Positions 22,689-34,435 of a stretch of DNA of 64,000 bases are shown piece by piece. The stretch is from Endocalyx cinctus (Eukaryota; Ascomycota; Sordariomycetes; Amphisphaeriales; Apiosporaceae). Every line of letters begins with the position of its first letter. Within the stretch, counting starts at the first letter, position 1. The notes under the pieces were generated by a model. The model saw only the letters and a list, made by a program, of their open reading frames with translations. It did not search any database and had not been told where the DNA came from. Location of the stretch: positions 3,286,001-3,350,000 of the forward strand of contig BCKC01000005.1 of NCBI GenBank assembly GCA_001600455.1. The letters are read 5' to 3'. Both the position numbers and the translations under genes were made by a program.

Positions 22689-23955
22689 ATTAAATGTTTT
22701 ACGAGAACTTAAAGTGATAAATAATAAACTTCGAGGGAAAAAGTGAGTTAGCTATTGCTGATGGTTTGGAATCAGATGTAAAAGGAAGAGTAGTACTCTA
22801 GTTACAGATAACAGGACTCGAATAAAATAATGAGTAAAATTGGGTTATATTCCCCTGAAAATTTCGAATCGGCAATCTTGTAAGATATAAATTTACAACA
22901 TCTGAAAAAATGCAGAAATTATCATAGTTAAGCTTCTGCCTGAAGTAAAATAATGAGGCGATCCGACCCGTATGTGGGTCCGTCTGACCATAACAATCCT
23001 TTACCCCTGACTTAATAAGTCATCTCACAGCCTCAACCGTGACGCCATTGACGTATTAAGCAAATATAAATAAATGATCTTTTTAATTCTAACGTTACCT
23101 CTCCACATAAAAGTACCATTCATTTGTGATTGGAAAGGTCATTTTAATGGCCTTGATAGAAGAAAAAAGTTCCTTACACTAGGCTGACTCAGGGCTTTAC
23201 ACTCCCATCCCACCGCCAAGATCCCATGGGATCCCATTGTAAATGTATAGGCTGACTGGGAAATCTTTTAGTAGTTAACTAACCAATAATATGAACACTC
23301 CACAAATGATCTCTGATTTTCTAGTCATACGTTTAATCCTCATCCATGGATGCTTACACCACAGTTTTACAGCTAAATAGAAACTTCCCCAGGTCTATGC
23401 ATGTCGGCGATCGGTGCATTGTTATGTTTAGAAAAATGTGTAAAAAAAGAAAAATGATTCCAAGGCCATTACCTCATTGACCGAAGATCTTAACGGATTT
23501 TTCGACATTTCATTTCTTCATCAACTTTATTATCCTGTTGCCAAGGGCATTCCTTTTGCGAAGGAATGTCTGAGAGAAACTTTTGCTGCACATCTATGCT
23601 CCTCATCTTTTTATATTCTCTCGTACGGAAATCGTTAACAATTCTGATGTCATCGTCATCCTGTCTACCGGCTGTCAGGATGCTGAATCACGGCATCGCA
23701 GTAAGTAGATCACTCGCTTTTTCAAGTTACTGAGTTCATGGGCGTAATGGGAAAGCTAGGCTGCGACTATAAGAGACATGAATCTTCTTTTCATCTCTTG
23801 TCGAAATTTGAAGAACATCATCATTCACACACGCACACATCTACTACTAGCAACAAAGCCAAACAAACCAACTTTCCCAGCTTTCTCTTGACTCTATTGT
23901 CCACTTCATCCATCTCTTATTTTTCATCTTTTTCAAAGCAACCACTCCAGCCAAA
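22689..23955. other. Gene-free divergent spacer with palindrome
   Basis: About 1.3 kb shared by two diverging genes. A perfect 14-bp palindrome, GATCCCATGGGATC, lies at 23220-23233; it could be a binding site for a dimeric regulator or chance. No coding frame is supported, apart from the 5' leader of the gene to the right. Confidence 0.45.
23768..23774 (+). promoter_or_regulatory. TATA-like box of RNase T1-like gene
   Basis: TATAAGA lies about 190 bp before the ATG at 23956, followed by a pyrimidine-rich leader (TC-rich, 23870-23940) typical of well-expressed fungal genes. Confidence 0.4.
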
Positions 23956-24563
23956 ATGCAGCTTCCCACCGTCCTCTCCTCCGCCGTTCTCCTCCTCGGC
24001 GCCTCCCACCTCGGCCTCGCCGCTCCCCTCGAGAACAGCAGCAGCAGCGTCGGCGCGTCATCGCCTCTGCTCCGCCGCGCCGAGATTACGGGCGAGTACT
24101 GCGGCAGCGACGGCGACGATACCGGCGAGTACGACGCCAGCTGGGTCCAGGACGCGTTCGACAAGATGCAGCAGTACGTCAACACGAACGGCGACCTCCG
24201 GCCGTCGGCCGGAACGCGCACCTACCCCCTGAGGAACGAGGCCCGCGAGGGCTCCGTGGCCGGCGCCCTCGACGCCATCGACGGCTGCGAGACGGGCCAG
24301 GACGGCATGGTGTTCTGGGAGTACCCGCTCATGAACGGCGGGTGGAACGGTGGTCCGGCCATGTCGCAGGGTCCGGTAAGTGTTATGCGTATTATTGTTA
24401 AAAAATTCTTTACTAATGAAGAAATCCTTTTCTATAGGACCGCGTCATCGGTATCGGCAGGTCACCCGGAACTCCGGGCGGTCAATGGACCCTCACTTAC
24501 TGTCTTACCGTCACTCACCGTGGCCAGGCGAACAACGAGAACGTTCCCTGCACTGACCTCTGA
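23956..24563 (+). CDS. Secreted RNase T1/N1-fold protein with altered active site
   Basis: Exons 23956-24375 and 24438-24563; 181 aa. A signal peptide (about 1-22) is followed by a short propeptide with a Kex2-like R-R at 40-41. The mature domain follows the guanyl-specific RNase T1 order: YCGS near 48-51, TYP at 89-91, a W-E-Y-P-L strand (121-125), GPDRV (139-143), and a VTHRG...NNENVPC C-terminal block (165-178). Relative to RNase T1 numbering, Glu58 (E122), Arg77 (R142) and His92 (H167) are kept. The position of His40 is Leu92 and that of Phe100 is Asn175. Cys49 and Cys178 match one T1 disulfide; Cys111 and Cys162 are extra. It could be a weak RNase or a RALPH-like, non-catalytic effector. 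The intron is phase 0. Confidence 0.75.
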
Positions 24564-25718
24564 GCTAGTTTTTCCTTGGCATGTTTGTTAGCTTGTTAGT
24601 CGCGGGTGCTTTAGAGTATCGAACTGGCGGTTCCGGGTATCAAGGGGTGTCACGGGTTGTCTTGAAAATGCGTTGTTTTTCTGTATAAAAATAAATTATA
24701 TTCGGTTCTGATCTTGATTAAGACATTGCTTAGTCGTGCTTTTCCTTTTGAAGACTTTATCTCTAGCAATTTTTGTTCTACATGACCGCCGTAAGGCCGA
24801 TAATTTACTCATTGACCGTGTAAATCGTTGCCTTTATCCTTATGTTACGAACTTGGCATAAATAGTGACTACGCCTTTAGAATTAGTCGCCACCCTGCCA
24901 GAGATACGTTGTCAGGGACATTTGGAGAAATGAGTCACTTCTTTTTAAGAACCAGAGGAAACTACAGAGCTTAAATAAGAAAATTTCTGTTCATATTGAT
25001 ATCTGTTATCTAAGATACGTACATACAGAGAAAGGGTAGTAGGTTAGTTTTTATAGTATCTTATCATAAACGAGAGACTAAGTAGGAACTTGACTAAAAA
25101 TTAAGGAGTGACACGAAGAATAAATAGAAATCTGGAAGGGAGAACAAATGAACGAGTGATTGGTGAGGAATGGAGGGGATATTGTAAAAAGGGCTAAAGG
25201 GGACGAAACGTGTAGAATTTTGTTATTGCTCACTACCTGAGTGTCTGTCATCTCGAGGTCTCAAGCTTGAGAATCTCAGCCAATTCTTTCGTCGACACCT
25301 TCTACTTCTTAGGAATCGGGACAGGATTTGATGGTATGATGGGTTTCGCCGGAGAAGGGCGGGGGGCTGGTGGGGGTTTCTGCCCCGACATGGTGTAGTG
25401 GTAGAGTTCTTGTTGTACTCTGTGTGAAGGTGAGAAAGTGAGAAGCTTGTTGTAATTGCTTTTTGGAAATGGCTGGTTCAGTGGGATATGCCATATTATT
25501 TATAAATATTATTGATCAAAATACTTTTCTGCTGCTGTTCCCATACAATAGAGAAGTTAACATCAAGATAAAGACATTGTTTACCCTTTCCGAGATTGAT
25601 CAGGATACATGCTTTGAGAGGAAAAATGCCCATTGTTTCGACTGATGCTCATTGTTCCGATTCCAATCTGCTACCCAACCATTTTTGCACGTATTTTGGA
25701 TCTAGTGTGGCTCAGAGG
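24564..25718. other. Convergent 3' spacer
   Basis: Mostly AT-rich. A 61-codon ATG frame (25309-25494, minus) is Pro/Thr-rich, lacks a signal peptide or family feature, and was not called as a gene. Confidence 0.45.
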
Positions 25719-26697
25719 CTAATCTCTTCCAGCGTCGGACTCGTCTATTTCCGTTACTTGGGTCTTGTATCGGTAAGTCTTTGCTTGGTTGGCTTGTAAG
25801 ATTTGTGCACCTAGCTTTGTTTTTTCTCTTACAGCCTAGACTTGTCATATCCTGGCCGTTCAGTTTGTCCGGCACCATAAGAAGCTTCTTAAAAGCCTCC
25901 TCGGGATTTTTCGGAATTTCAAACGCAGACGAGTCGCCATCGCAGCCCTCCTGGGCTAAATAATTGTTAAAAAAGGAGACAGCGTCGAGGCTATTTTCTG
26001 CGAACGTCTTGGCCGCTTTTACTACGCGTGCTGATAAACCCAAAAATTGTCCTCCTGGAATGAAAGAGATAGCAGTGGTGGCGATCTCAATCAGCGTGTC
26101 AATCATAGTGTTCGCCACTATGCAGAGAACCTTTCCAAGCTCTACAAGCAGGGGAGCTATAGTATCGCTAATGAAAGCAGCAACATCGCCGGCATTGCAG
26201 TCGCATTTACTGAGTGTATACGAAGCATGTATTTCCCCGCCAAGCCAGGGGACCGTATCACCAAGCACTTGGACACCCGCTTCCTTTGTACACACTTTAT
26301 TGATCTTGTCTAGTCCGCCGCAAGCCTCGCCAACTGCTCCGCCGAATGCGTCATCAAGGATGAAAGGAGAGCACTAGATCATCATCTCAAATTAGTTATA
26401 ATGAACTTCCGGGAAACTCGGGGTTGAACCTACAAGACCTATCGCCAGATCGGTAGTTCTCAGACACCATTCGTTACAAACTTCGGTCTCGTATAGAGTG
26501 TTCCTTGGCGTGGAATGTTCTTGAGCCGGGTCTTCTGGATCCGATAAGTATAGGGAACAGGTACCATCGGATACGAGACCGTCGAATCTTACATCCCCTG
26601 ACGGTTGCCGCTCAGATAGATGAGATGAAGTGCGCTCGAAATTATCGATTGCTCTAGCTACTCGAAGTAGTGCAGCCACAGCACAAAGCTTTTGCAT
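25719..26697 (-). CDS. Unrecognised secreted Cys-containing protein
   Basis: Proposed exons (minus) 26697-26434, 26373-25833 and 25792-25719; 292 aa. The ATG at 26697 opens a signal peptide (about 1-17). A region with paired cysteines (VCNEWC near 73-78, then EACGG, KVC and KCDC) leads to a long hydrophobic and amphipathic stretch of about 70 residues, spanning VAAFISDTIAPLLVELGKVL through FIPGGQFLGLSARVV, with a late Cys. The first intron is well supported (phase 0). The second (a 40-nt GTAAGA..CAAG) is less certain; reading through it gives a longer basic tail ending at 25702. No family is recognised. The pattern of a disulfide-rich N-part plus an amphipathic helical core would fit a secreted membrane-active or lipid-binding protein, but this is inference from composition only. 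Confidence 0.6.
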
Positions 26698-29545
26698 ATT
26701 GATGATTCGAGATGTTAAGGTTGTGTCTTATTCTAAGACTTCTAGAATGATTAAAGGCGTTGTGCTCAAGAGGAGAATAACACGAGTGAGAAGAGTAGAG
26801 TAAGAAGAGAGTGAAAAGGGCTGGAATGACAAGTCTACTGAAGGGAAATAGTGATAGGGAATTGCGTTAAATATATATAATATCATGTTTCAATGATAAA
26901 CTGGCTTTCTATGTTTTTAGTCACTTAATTAGAGTGTATTTTTGGCCTCAGCGATAATTATACTTTTTACCGCCAGCGCATCCTTTTACTATCTAGTTAT
27001 TCTAACTTTACGCAGTTGTCACAAGACAGCCCTATTACAGGCTCGAAGATTCCATCAACGCAGCAATCTAAATTCGGTTTCGTATTTCTATCACACCAGC
27101 TAGACAGAAATGTAAGAAAGCTGAGAGGCAAGATTGTGGAATTAATTGTTTCCGTGCTTGGCGCGAAGCCATTCTAATCAACGAGAAGCTGATAAGTGCA
27201 AAGACCCCATCTCACTTTATCATAGCTACCAACTACATCTAGCAATACCAACAACAAAAACCGCAGCAAAAGTTTTATGTAATTATTTCGTATCAAGTAT
27301 CTAACTTGGAGAACTATCTATTTTAGGTTACATCATATGCCGCGCTTGTCAACCCATACAAAATTTAACTTGACGAAATGTTGGTTATCGGAATGGAGAT
27401 GCCCAACATATGGGTGCCCTTACTTACACGATATACTTATCAACCTCAGCGCCAAATTTAGTCAGATGTTTAGCTCATGTAGTTCGTCAGCTGTGGTGTC
27501 AGCGGCTAACTGACCAATACCCAATGTGCCTCCTGAAATGTCATGTATGAGAAAGACGAAGGAAGGCCACTTAGCGCTACTAAGGATCGAATCTGATGCA
27601 TCGTATCAATGTACATTACTAACCCAACTGTATGATGAGACCCAACATGATCTCCTAATGATTAATGAGAACCGTGCTATCGAGATGATGTGAGATGATA
27701 TATGTTTATGAGGCAAGTTCCTGTTAAATTATCAGTATATCTTTATTATCGCTTGTTATATTTAAAAGCTTAATGGTAGGCACTCGACAGATCAAGCCCT
27801 CGAAGATTTAATTCTAAGTTTCACAATACCACCTATAGCGCAGTGATTTCGGCGACCAGAGTGATATCCAAACTTTTCACTGGTGAAAGACTCAGTCCCT
27901 ACCACCTGATGGCTCAGATGCGAGACATAACCTTGGAAGGTGGTAATGCACGTGCAATGTGTTGACTTTTAACTATAGAATTATTTAATGGCCCGCTATA
28001 ATTATCTCGGTAATGCTTAAATTCTTACTTCACTCCTTACTCTGTAACGGAAAGAATTTTTTTGTATTTTTGCTCGTCATTGTATGTAATTATTGGTTAA
28101 CTAGCGCCAATGTCTACATAGCAACCACCACAACCAACCAGCTCAACTAAATTAAACAAGTTGTTGGAATTAACAACTTAGGAGATCTAAATTATTGAAA
28201 CTGGTAACATATACTCCATCGATTGTCTGTTTAAGTGAAATATAGCGATAATTATTACTACGTATTAAGACATAATTCAAGAATAATATTACTAGTTTGC
28301 CATTTCGTTGGTCGCGTAGTGTCCCTCTGGCAGAATTTCGCTGATTGAATTCTGCAACGTCAAGATAAAAGATGCAGACGAATCAGATATAATGACCTGA
28401 GATTGTCATCCAATTACACATTAATTAGCAATCGCTGTTCCTTATACTGTAGTCACCTCCCTAAACGCGGCATTGTCCTGCTGCTTTAAACATGGCTGCA
28501 TGGGTGATGGGTTGGAGATTGACCTTTACGTATGTGAATACCTAGTTCTTACATAGTACAGGTCAATAAAAGATGAGGTTCTGGAAGTAAAAGATATACT
28601 ACGGAGTATTCTACATTTGTGTAATTATATCAACGTTGTCGTGTCATGATCGTTTTGTATTTCCTAATTGTTCTTCATTTAGCGAAGTTGGAGACTCTGA
28701 TTTCCTGTGTAACATGTAATAAGGTACAAGATCGAATCAGCCGAAATTTTAGATGCTAACGGCTTGTGGTAATCTGGTAACGCGGTAACATAATACTCGA
28801 AACCCCGAATACGCCGTATTTACTTTCTCTTCTCGCATTATTGTAGTTGGCATTGCCTGTAAAATTAAATGATCAATAGCATTAGGGCCAAAATCTTACT
28901 CATCGAAATTATGTCACCTAAACTAACGAAAACATGTCTGCTTATGTTATTTTTTCGCAACATATTGATACCAATTATGAGAATCATGAGACGATGTCGG
29001 GAATCAAATAGTACAAAGCCAAGTCGTGTAGCATAATTAGATATCAACAGAAGATCGCATAAAATTAACATATAGATCATGATTTTTTTATTATTTTATT
29101 ATTTTTTATTTTTATTTTTTTTTTTAAAAAAAAAGAACTTAAAAATCGGATCATTTTACGTTCTTATTGGTAACACCTTGAGCTCGCTGCATTTACAAAT
29201 TGTTAGATTATTTGATCGGCATGTTTAAGTCATCGCCTAGGATTTTTCGCTTCCATTAAATCATGTCAATAAACCATGAAGGGACGTGATGAGCATGGCT
29301 GTGAAGTAATCCTTTTTTTGTGCTAGCCTCAATTCTGTACCCATCTTGCGAAAAGACACATTAATCTTAATAGACCCATCTTAGTATGCTATATGAAGGT
29401 CTTTTGCTAGTATCATATAATAAATTTGTCTATAAAAGGGATATCATCCCTCGCACGCTTCCGGGTTTTTCTATATCCTCTCATCATTTGAGAAACAAAC
29501 ACATAAACTGAAGCACCTATTCTCAGCAAGCACAAAACAGCCACC
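26698..29545. other. Large AT-rich gene-free block
   Basis: About 2.8 kb with no open frame that shows protein-family features on either strand. It includes a strongly AT-rich, T/A-run segment at 29078-29134. It may hold decayed repeat DNA, but no terminal repeats could be defined. The right end is the promoter of the PL20-like gene. Confidence 0.5.
29431..29438 (+). promoter_or_regulatory. TATA box of PL20-like gene
   Basis: TATAAAAG lies 115 bp before the ATG, followed by a CT-rich leader. The start itself has a near-ideal context (CAGCCACCATGG), which supports translation from 29546. Confidence 0.55.
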
Positions 29546-30356
29546 ATGGTTCAAATCAAGTCCTTCACTTTTCTCACTCTGCTTCTATCCAAGCTCTCGG
29601 CGGCTTCATTGCTCGTGGATTACAACGCAGCGCGCGACGATGATGTCTCTAAAATGGGCCTAGTCAACTTAGAAGCGGCTCGTGGAGAAACAGTAAGGTC
29701 GAACACTCCAGACTTATATATCAAGAGCGACGATGACTGGCGTGGTACCAAAAGTGCTCATTTCCACCGAAAGAAGGGTGATATCCGGTAAGAAAATATA
29801 CGACATAATAGTGATACATGAAGGCATAAATAATAATCAAGTCATTTGGAATAGGACCGAGTATCACGCTCTCAACAAGAAGACAACAGAAGGTACGACC
29901 TACTTCATTGGCTATGAATTCGCCGTTGGAGTCACGCCGCAGGCTCTCATGGTCTGGCAGTGGAAGGAGTACGAAGCAAACGGCCAGGGCGGAGACGCCG
30001 CCAACATCCCGCTTTCTCTCGAAATACGAGGGGGAAAATTGTGCTTCCAATACTCCGAGAGTCAATCCAGCGGAAGGGTGACGCAATGGTCTACCGAAAT
30101 CAAGCCCAAGACCGTGTACACCGTAGGAATTGAGATCCTAGCGAAATCGAAAGGAGGTCGCGCCAAGCTCTGGTGGAATGGGGAGCCTGTCACTTTCACA
30201 ACTACAAAATCGGCCACGTTGGAGGGTAACATGTTTCCGGGACGGAGTGACCCCAAATTCGGCGCTTATCGGGGCGAAACCGTCGAAGTAGACACGTGGG
30301 TCTATCAGGTACAGATCGGAGACTCTCAAAAGGACGTGGACAGCAAATTCTTCTAG
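29546..30356 (+). CDS. Polysaccharide lyase family 20-like (glucuronan lyase)
   Basis: Exons 29546-29787 and 29855-30356; 247 aa. A signal peptide (1 to about 20) precedes a beta-rich domain with the blocks HFHRKKGDIR, EYHALNKKTTEGTTYFIGYEF, LMVWQWKEYEAN, IPLSLEIRGGKLCFQY, AKLWWNGEPVTF and KFGAYRGE...VYQVQIG. I recognise this series from fungal PL20 endo-beta-1,4-glucuronan lyases, which cleave polyglucuronate by beta-elimination; the fold is a jelly roll. The intron splits an Arg codon (CG|G) and restores the family reading across the junction. Length matches the family. Expected to be extracellular. The substrate could also be another uronate-rich polymer, so specificity is inferred. Confidence 0.75.
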
Positions 30357-31728
30357 ATGCTTTACAAATCAGTGTGATTAAGCGACGGAAACGGTGTATC
30401 ATTCCTGTGAAGGGGACGGACAATAGAGATATATTAGATGTAACTGTAGCTATATTTACGTAAATATTTCTTTCTCGGGTATTTCAACAATACCCTGAAT
30501 TTAAAACTCGATGCTGATAAATTGATATCCACAACCATGTCTCTTAATGATTAATTACTCATAGTTTCGACAAGACTATAGAAACCCCATGGTATCTAAA
30601 ACTTTCTGTAGCAATAGGTATTTCAAAATAAATCATTAGACTAGGGTCAATGGCCGCTACACTTACAACGTGGGCTCTAAATTCAACTTCCGTGTCTACA
30701 TTCGAGTGTAATTCTGACCTAAACTATGATTTTATAAAACTCCTGTTTAAAAAGCAATAACATAACATAACTAATATGTAATTATAGCGAAATATCATTG
30801 AATATTTTATACTAATAGGGCGCTCCTCCTCCAGGGATCCGGAGTCCGGGACTTAATCCCTACCTTACCATTACCCGCTAACCTTAATTATAGGCGCTAA
30901 ATTAGCGCTCGATCCTACGCTAAATCAACGCTCAATTGTGGTTGATGGACACTACTCCATACCTGAGTAATTACATATAAGGGCAGTTCTACAACAGTTT
31001 CATGGCATATGTATAGTCTGCCTATTTTATAGGAAATAAATAACTAGTACTCCATAAATTGTCGTAGGTAAGTAAAACTGCTATTGATGGTGGTCTAAGT
31101 TAAACAGTTAAACTCGGGCTCACATGGCCGCCGTTAAACTGCCTCTCCTCCCGATGCAGCTTTTTACAACCCTAGACAACTGTAACCAGGTTACGAGGGC
31201 ATGATATATAACGTGGCGCATCTACTGCGATCAGCCTCCACACATAACTAATCGCGAGGTACTAAACATTATCGGAGAGGGAGTGACCAGGTCCTACTGA
31301 GCCTCTACGATGCAGTAGTTGATATAATATGATCTGATCTTACCCGGAACGGTGTTTAGTTAATAGCATATACCTACCATGAAGCGCTGACAAATCTAAG
31401 ATACGCAGTACAGGGGATCGGGTTCCCTGAGTCATCGTGGGGCGGTTCAGGGGTCTGTGCAGGGGTAGGAGAAGGGAGTATATAGTAGGAATGATAAAAG
31501 ATGGGCTTCCATCCAAACGAAAACTTGGGGAAATCTGAAATCCTTCAAATATTGACTTGCGCACATAATAGCATTCCGCAGATTCTTCCATCTCCATCTT
31601 CATATATAAATTATTGACTTTGTTTCTACGTCGCCTATTGGATTTAGAGTTTCTATATTATTAGATTTGATCCGCCTGCCTAGCTGTCTCTTTAAAATCG
31701 GATACTTAACATAAATAGAAAGAAAGCG
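30357..31728. other. Gene-free spacer
   Basis: AT-rich, 1.4 kb between two co-directional genes. It contains a near-palindromic GGCGCTAAATTAGCGCT around 30892-30908 followed by similar CGCTAAATCAACGCT text, suggesting a fragment of a repeat, but no element ends were found. Confidence 0.45.
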
Positions 31729-32445
31729 ATGTCTTCGCCTTCCACATTCGTTCTCTCGCGCGCCTTCGCGGAAGACGTGGCGGAGATTACGCGCTTGCAA
31801 TACCTAAGTCTCCCAGAACGCACACGCGAGCGCTACATGGGATGCAAGGATGAACAAAACTTGCCCCTCATGATTGCGAAACAGGAGCGGACAATGGAGA
31901 CGGATCCTCACGATATTTGGATCAAGATCTCCGACCCGTCGACGGGTAAAATTATCGCGGCTAGCAATTGGGGCGTCTTTCTCAATGGTCCCATACCTCA
32001 TGTGTCAGAACTCACATCACCTGAATGGTTGGAGGGAGAAATATTAGAGTCATCCTTGCAATTGGTGGCTGGATTCAACAAGAAACACCGAGAAGATAAT
32101 CCTGGTCCGCATATAAGTAAGGAAAGAAAATCTATTTCATTTTAACTCCATATAATTACTTCTGATACTAATCAATAAACCATTGCAGCATTGAAGCTCT
32201 GTTTCACAAACTCCGACTATCAACGTCTAGGTGCCGCCTCGATGATGGTAAAATGGGGTTGTGACCTGGCTGACCAACTTTTTATACCAATGTGGCTTAA
32301 AGCTTCCACCCAAGGTTACCAACTGTACCAAAGATTTGGCTTTCATGGAATCGAAGAGCCTGATGATGTAGGTGCGATTTGCATGAAGCGCGATGTTAGA
32401 ACGGGTATTGCAGTCGTCAGTCAAGGTCAGGCCAAGAAAGGATGA
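31729..32445 (+). CDS. GNAT-family N-acetyltransferase
   Basis: Exons 31729-32116 and 32189-32445; 214 aa. It starts in the typical fungal GNAT manner with a short strand (FVLSRAFAEDVAEITRLQ), then the substrate-loop region, and a KIIAASNWGVF strand. After the intron, L-K-L-C-F-T and the stretch YQRLGAASMMVKWGCDLAD correspond to the acetyl-CoA-binding motif (Q/R-x-x-G-x-G/A in the form QRLGAA). Then come LKASTQGYQLYQRFGF and a C-terminal beta strand with CMKRD. The second Gly of the usual pyrophosphate loop is Ala here, a common variant. Substrate unknown. The protein is cytosolic by sequence. Confidence 0.85.
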
Positions 32446-33042
32446 ATTCCATGTACTTTACGCTTCTCGGAATAATATTTTCATATGCATGGAAGCCGAA
32501 AAAGAATTAACATGACATGACGCTCTGGTGTTACCTATTTTTTGAGGAGTACCATGACCTGTTGCAGCCACCCGATTACTCCGAAGCAAGAAATAAGAAA
32601 CCCTTACAATACCAATTAATCCAATTCACATCAAGTCTCTTGATTATGCGTATTGATGATTACTCATTATAAATAATTATTATAAAGTATCGTCTGTAAA
32701 TGTTTCTAAAAGTCAAGTTTGAGAAGCTCGGTAGCGTGCCTGATGGTATATGCCCAACTCAGCAGGTCCACTTCGAGTACGACATGTGACTTCGTATAGC
32801 CTCCTTTAGTCTTCCGGCCCGTGATAATGACACATACCCGTGTATTTCAACTCCTATATATTGCTCGCTACAGCTTCCTCGCTCGCATATGTCTTCTACC
32901 ACCATGTTACATACAAGGTAATAATGTAAATATTTCTGCAAGATAAATATTTTGAGCTCATTTGTCCAGTAGTTTTTCCCCTCATTTTCTTGAAATCCGC
33001 GTCACGTGTAATCCAACCCATTTATGTAGGCTAAATATTTAC
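32446..33042. other. Convergent 3' spacer
   Basis: AT-rich, with no credible coding frame, between the converging GNAT gene and the unknown minus-strand gene. Confidence 0.5.
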
Positions 33043-33735
33043 TTAAATATGTACACGGATGTGCCATGTAAGCACCCAATATCCTCTTTGGTGCTCGCTC
33101 GACTTGAGCCGGTAGTCAAGGGATAAGGATTTGACCTGCGATGCGAAAAGCATCGCTTCCCTAGCATCGTTTCCAAAATCGTAAACCCCGTCGCCGTTCG
33201 TCATCTCCCGTCGCACCCAAGTATACTCCTCATTCTGAAGGAGGATCCCTTTAGGCAGGTTTGTTTGAAGGTCAAGGTCCACGACCAATTCTCTATGGAC
33301 CCAGAAGTCGAGACGTGGGAACCCGACTTTGTTTCCCTTGCTGTCGATCATCTTGCCCTCGTTGGCGCTCCACGTCCACTTCCAACGTTTGTTCGGATCA
33401 GCGAAGTCCCGAACATTCTGTGCCTTACACTTAACCGCGGCCCTCTTGGGCAGGAGGGGTAATATGTACTCGACGTAGGCTTCGCTTAAGAGATCGAATA
33501 CCGTGTCCCGTACCCGGAGATTATCATCCGGCTGATAGTCCAAATCCTCCGAATCGGGAAAGGGATAGATTGTACGTAAAAGTGCAGTATATGCTTCCGC
33601 CACTTTGTATAATTTGGAGGGGTTGAACAAGGCGTTGAATTCGGCGTTTGTGAGTGGTCGAACTTCGGTGTCAGACAAATTGGTGAGGTATCTAGGTACC
33701 TTTTTATAAGCGGCTTGACAATAACAGATATTCAT
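33043..33735 (-). CDS. Hypothetical cytosolic protein
   Basis: One open exon from the ATG at 33735, 230 aa. There is no signal peptide, membrane helix or Cys pattern. The N-half is helical (SKLYKVAEAYTALLRTIYPF, RDTVFDLLSEAYVEYILPLL). The C-half holds alternating Trp/charged strands (KRWKWTWSANEG, EYTWVRRE, YWVLTWHIRV), which look beta-rich. I do not recognise a family. The start is provisional: an upstream exon could exist, since the leader (33736-33900) is AT-rich and short. Coding character is supported by length and balanced composition rather than by homology. Confidence 0.5.
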   Translation of the reverse strand: MNICYCQAAYKKVPRYLTNLSDTEVRPLTNAEFNALFNPSKLYKVAEAYTALLRTIYPFPDSEDLDYQPDDNLRVRDTVFDLLSEAYVEYILPLLPKRAAVKCKAQNVRDFADPNKRWKWTWSANEGKMIDSKGNKVGFPRLDFWVHRELVVDLDLQTNLPKGILLQNEEYTWVRREMTNGDGVYDFGNDAREAMLFASQVKSLSLDYRLKSSEHQRGYWVLTWHIRVHI

Positions 33736-34435
33736 ATAAGGTTAAACTTTTAATCTGAAACCGACTAGATGAGGATAGTTTTTTGTTCTGGTCAATGGAC
33801 TTTTGGCGTAGTTGACTTGTTGATATTAAGAAATAAAACTCACGGCCTCGAGTCCAGATATTCTCTTCAGTTTAAAAGCGGGAACCACCTCATCTCGACA
33901 TGGTCTAAGGTCCAGCAGGGGTGATTCATAGTATATACGGCACTCAAAGAGCAGCTGGCACTAGCTGGCATATTGCGCTACGTACAGTATTTATACTTCA
34001 GTAGAGATATAGATCGCATACCGCGGTCAAGAAATTAAATTTTACGCTGAAGTTCGGTCGAGTGAAGACGGAATAAAGAGAAAACTATGCATGCAGGGAA
34101 TATAGAGAAGGGTGAGAGGGGTTGGTGGGAGAGAGAAATAGGGAGAGAAATAGACGTGCGCGTCTATTATATCTAGATTTGACTTGCGGGAAGCTATGTG
34201 GTTAACGAAAGAAAATATATCAAACATATCATCTGACTGTGTTTGTCTATATGCTACGATCCGGGTGGATAGGTGTGGTGGAAAGGTGATAATCTTGTGT
34301 TTCAGCGACCTCGCTTGACGGTATGCGGAAGGATCATATCGTGGATCTGAGCAGTTTTTTACGTATTGGAGAACTATTATCCAATTATTTTAATTGAAGT
34401 TGCAAATCTTACCAGCGACATATAGTTCTAAGTAC
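33736..34435. other. Spacer between co-directional minus genes
   Basis: This contains the promoter of the unknown gene and the 3' flank of the aldehyde dehydrogenase. No coding frame is supported. Confidence 0.5.

Noticed and set aside
25309..25494. 61-codon ATG frame, minus strand
   Set aside because: Pro/Thr-rich, no signal peptide or family feature, no splice partner; retained only as a note in the spacer entry.
28150..28200. LTR-like TGTTGGAATTAACAAC start
   Set aside because: No matching end, target duplication or second copy could be found.
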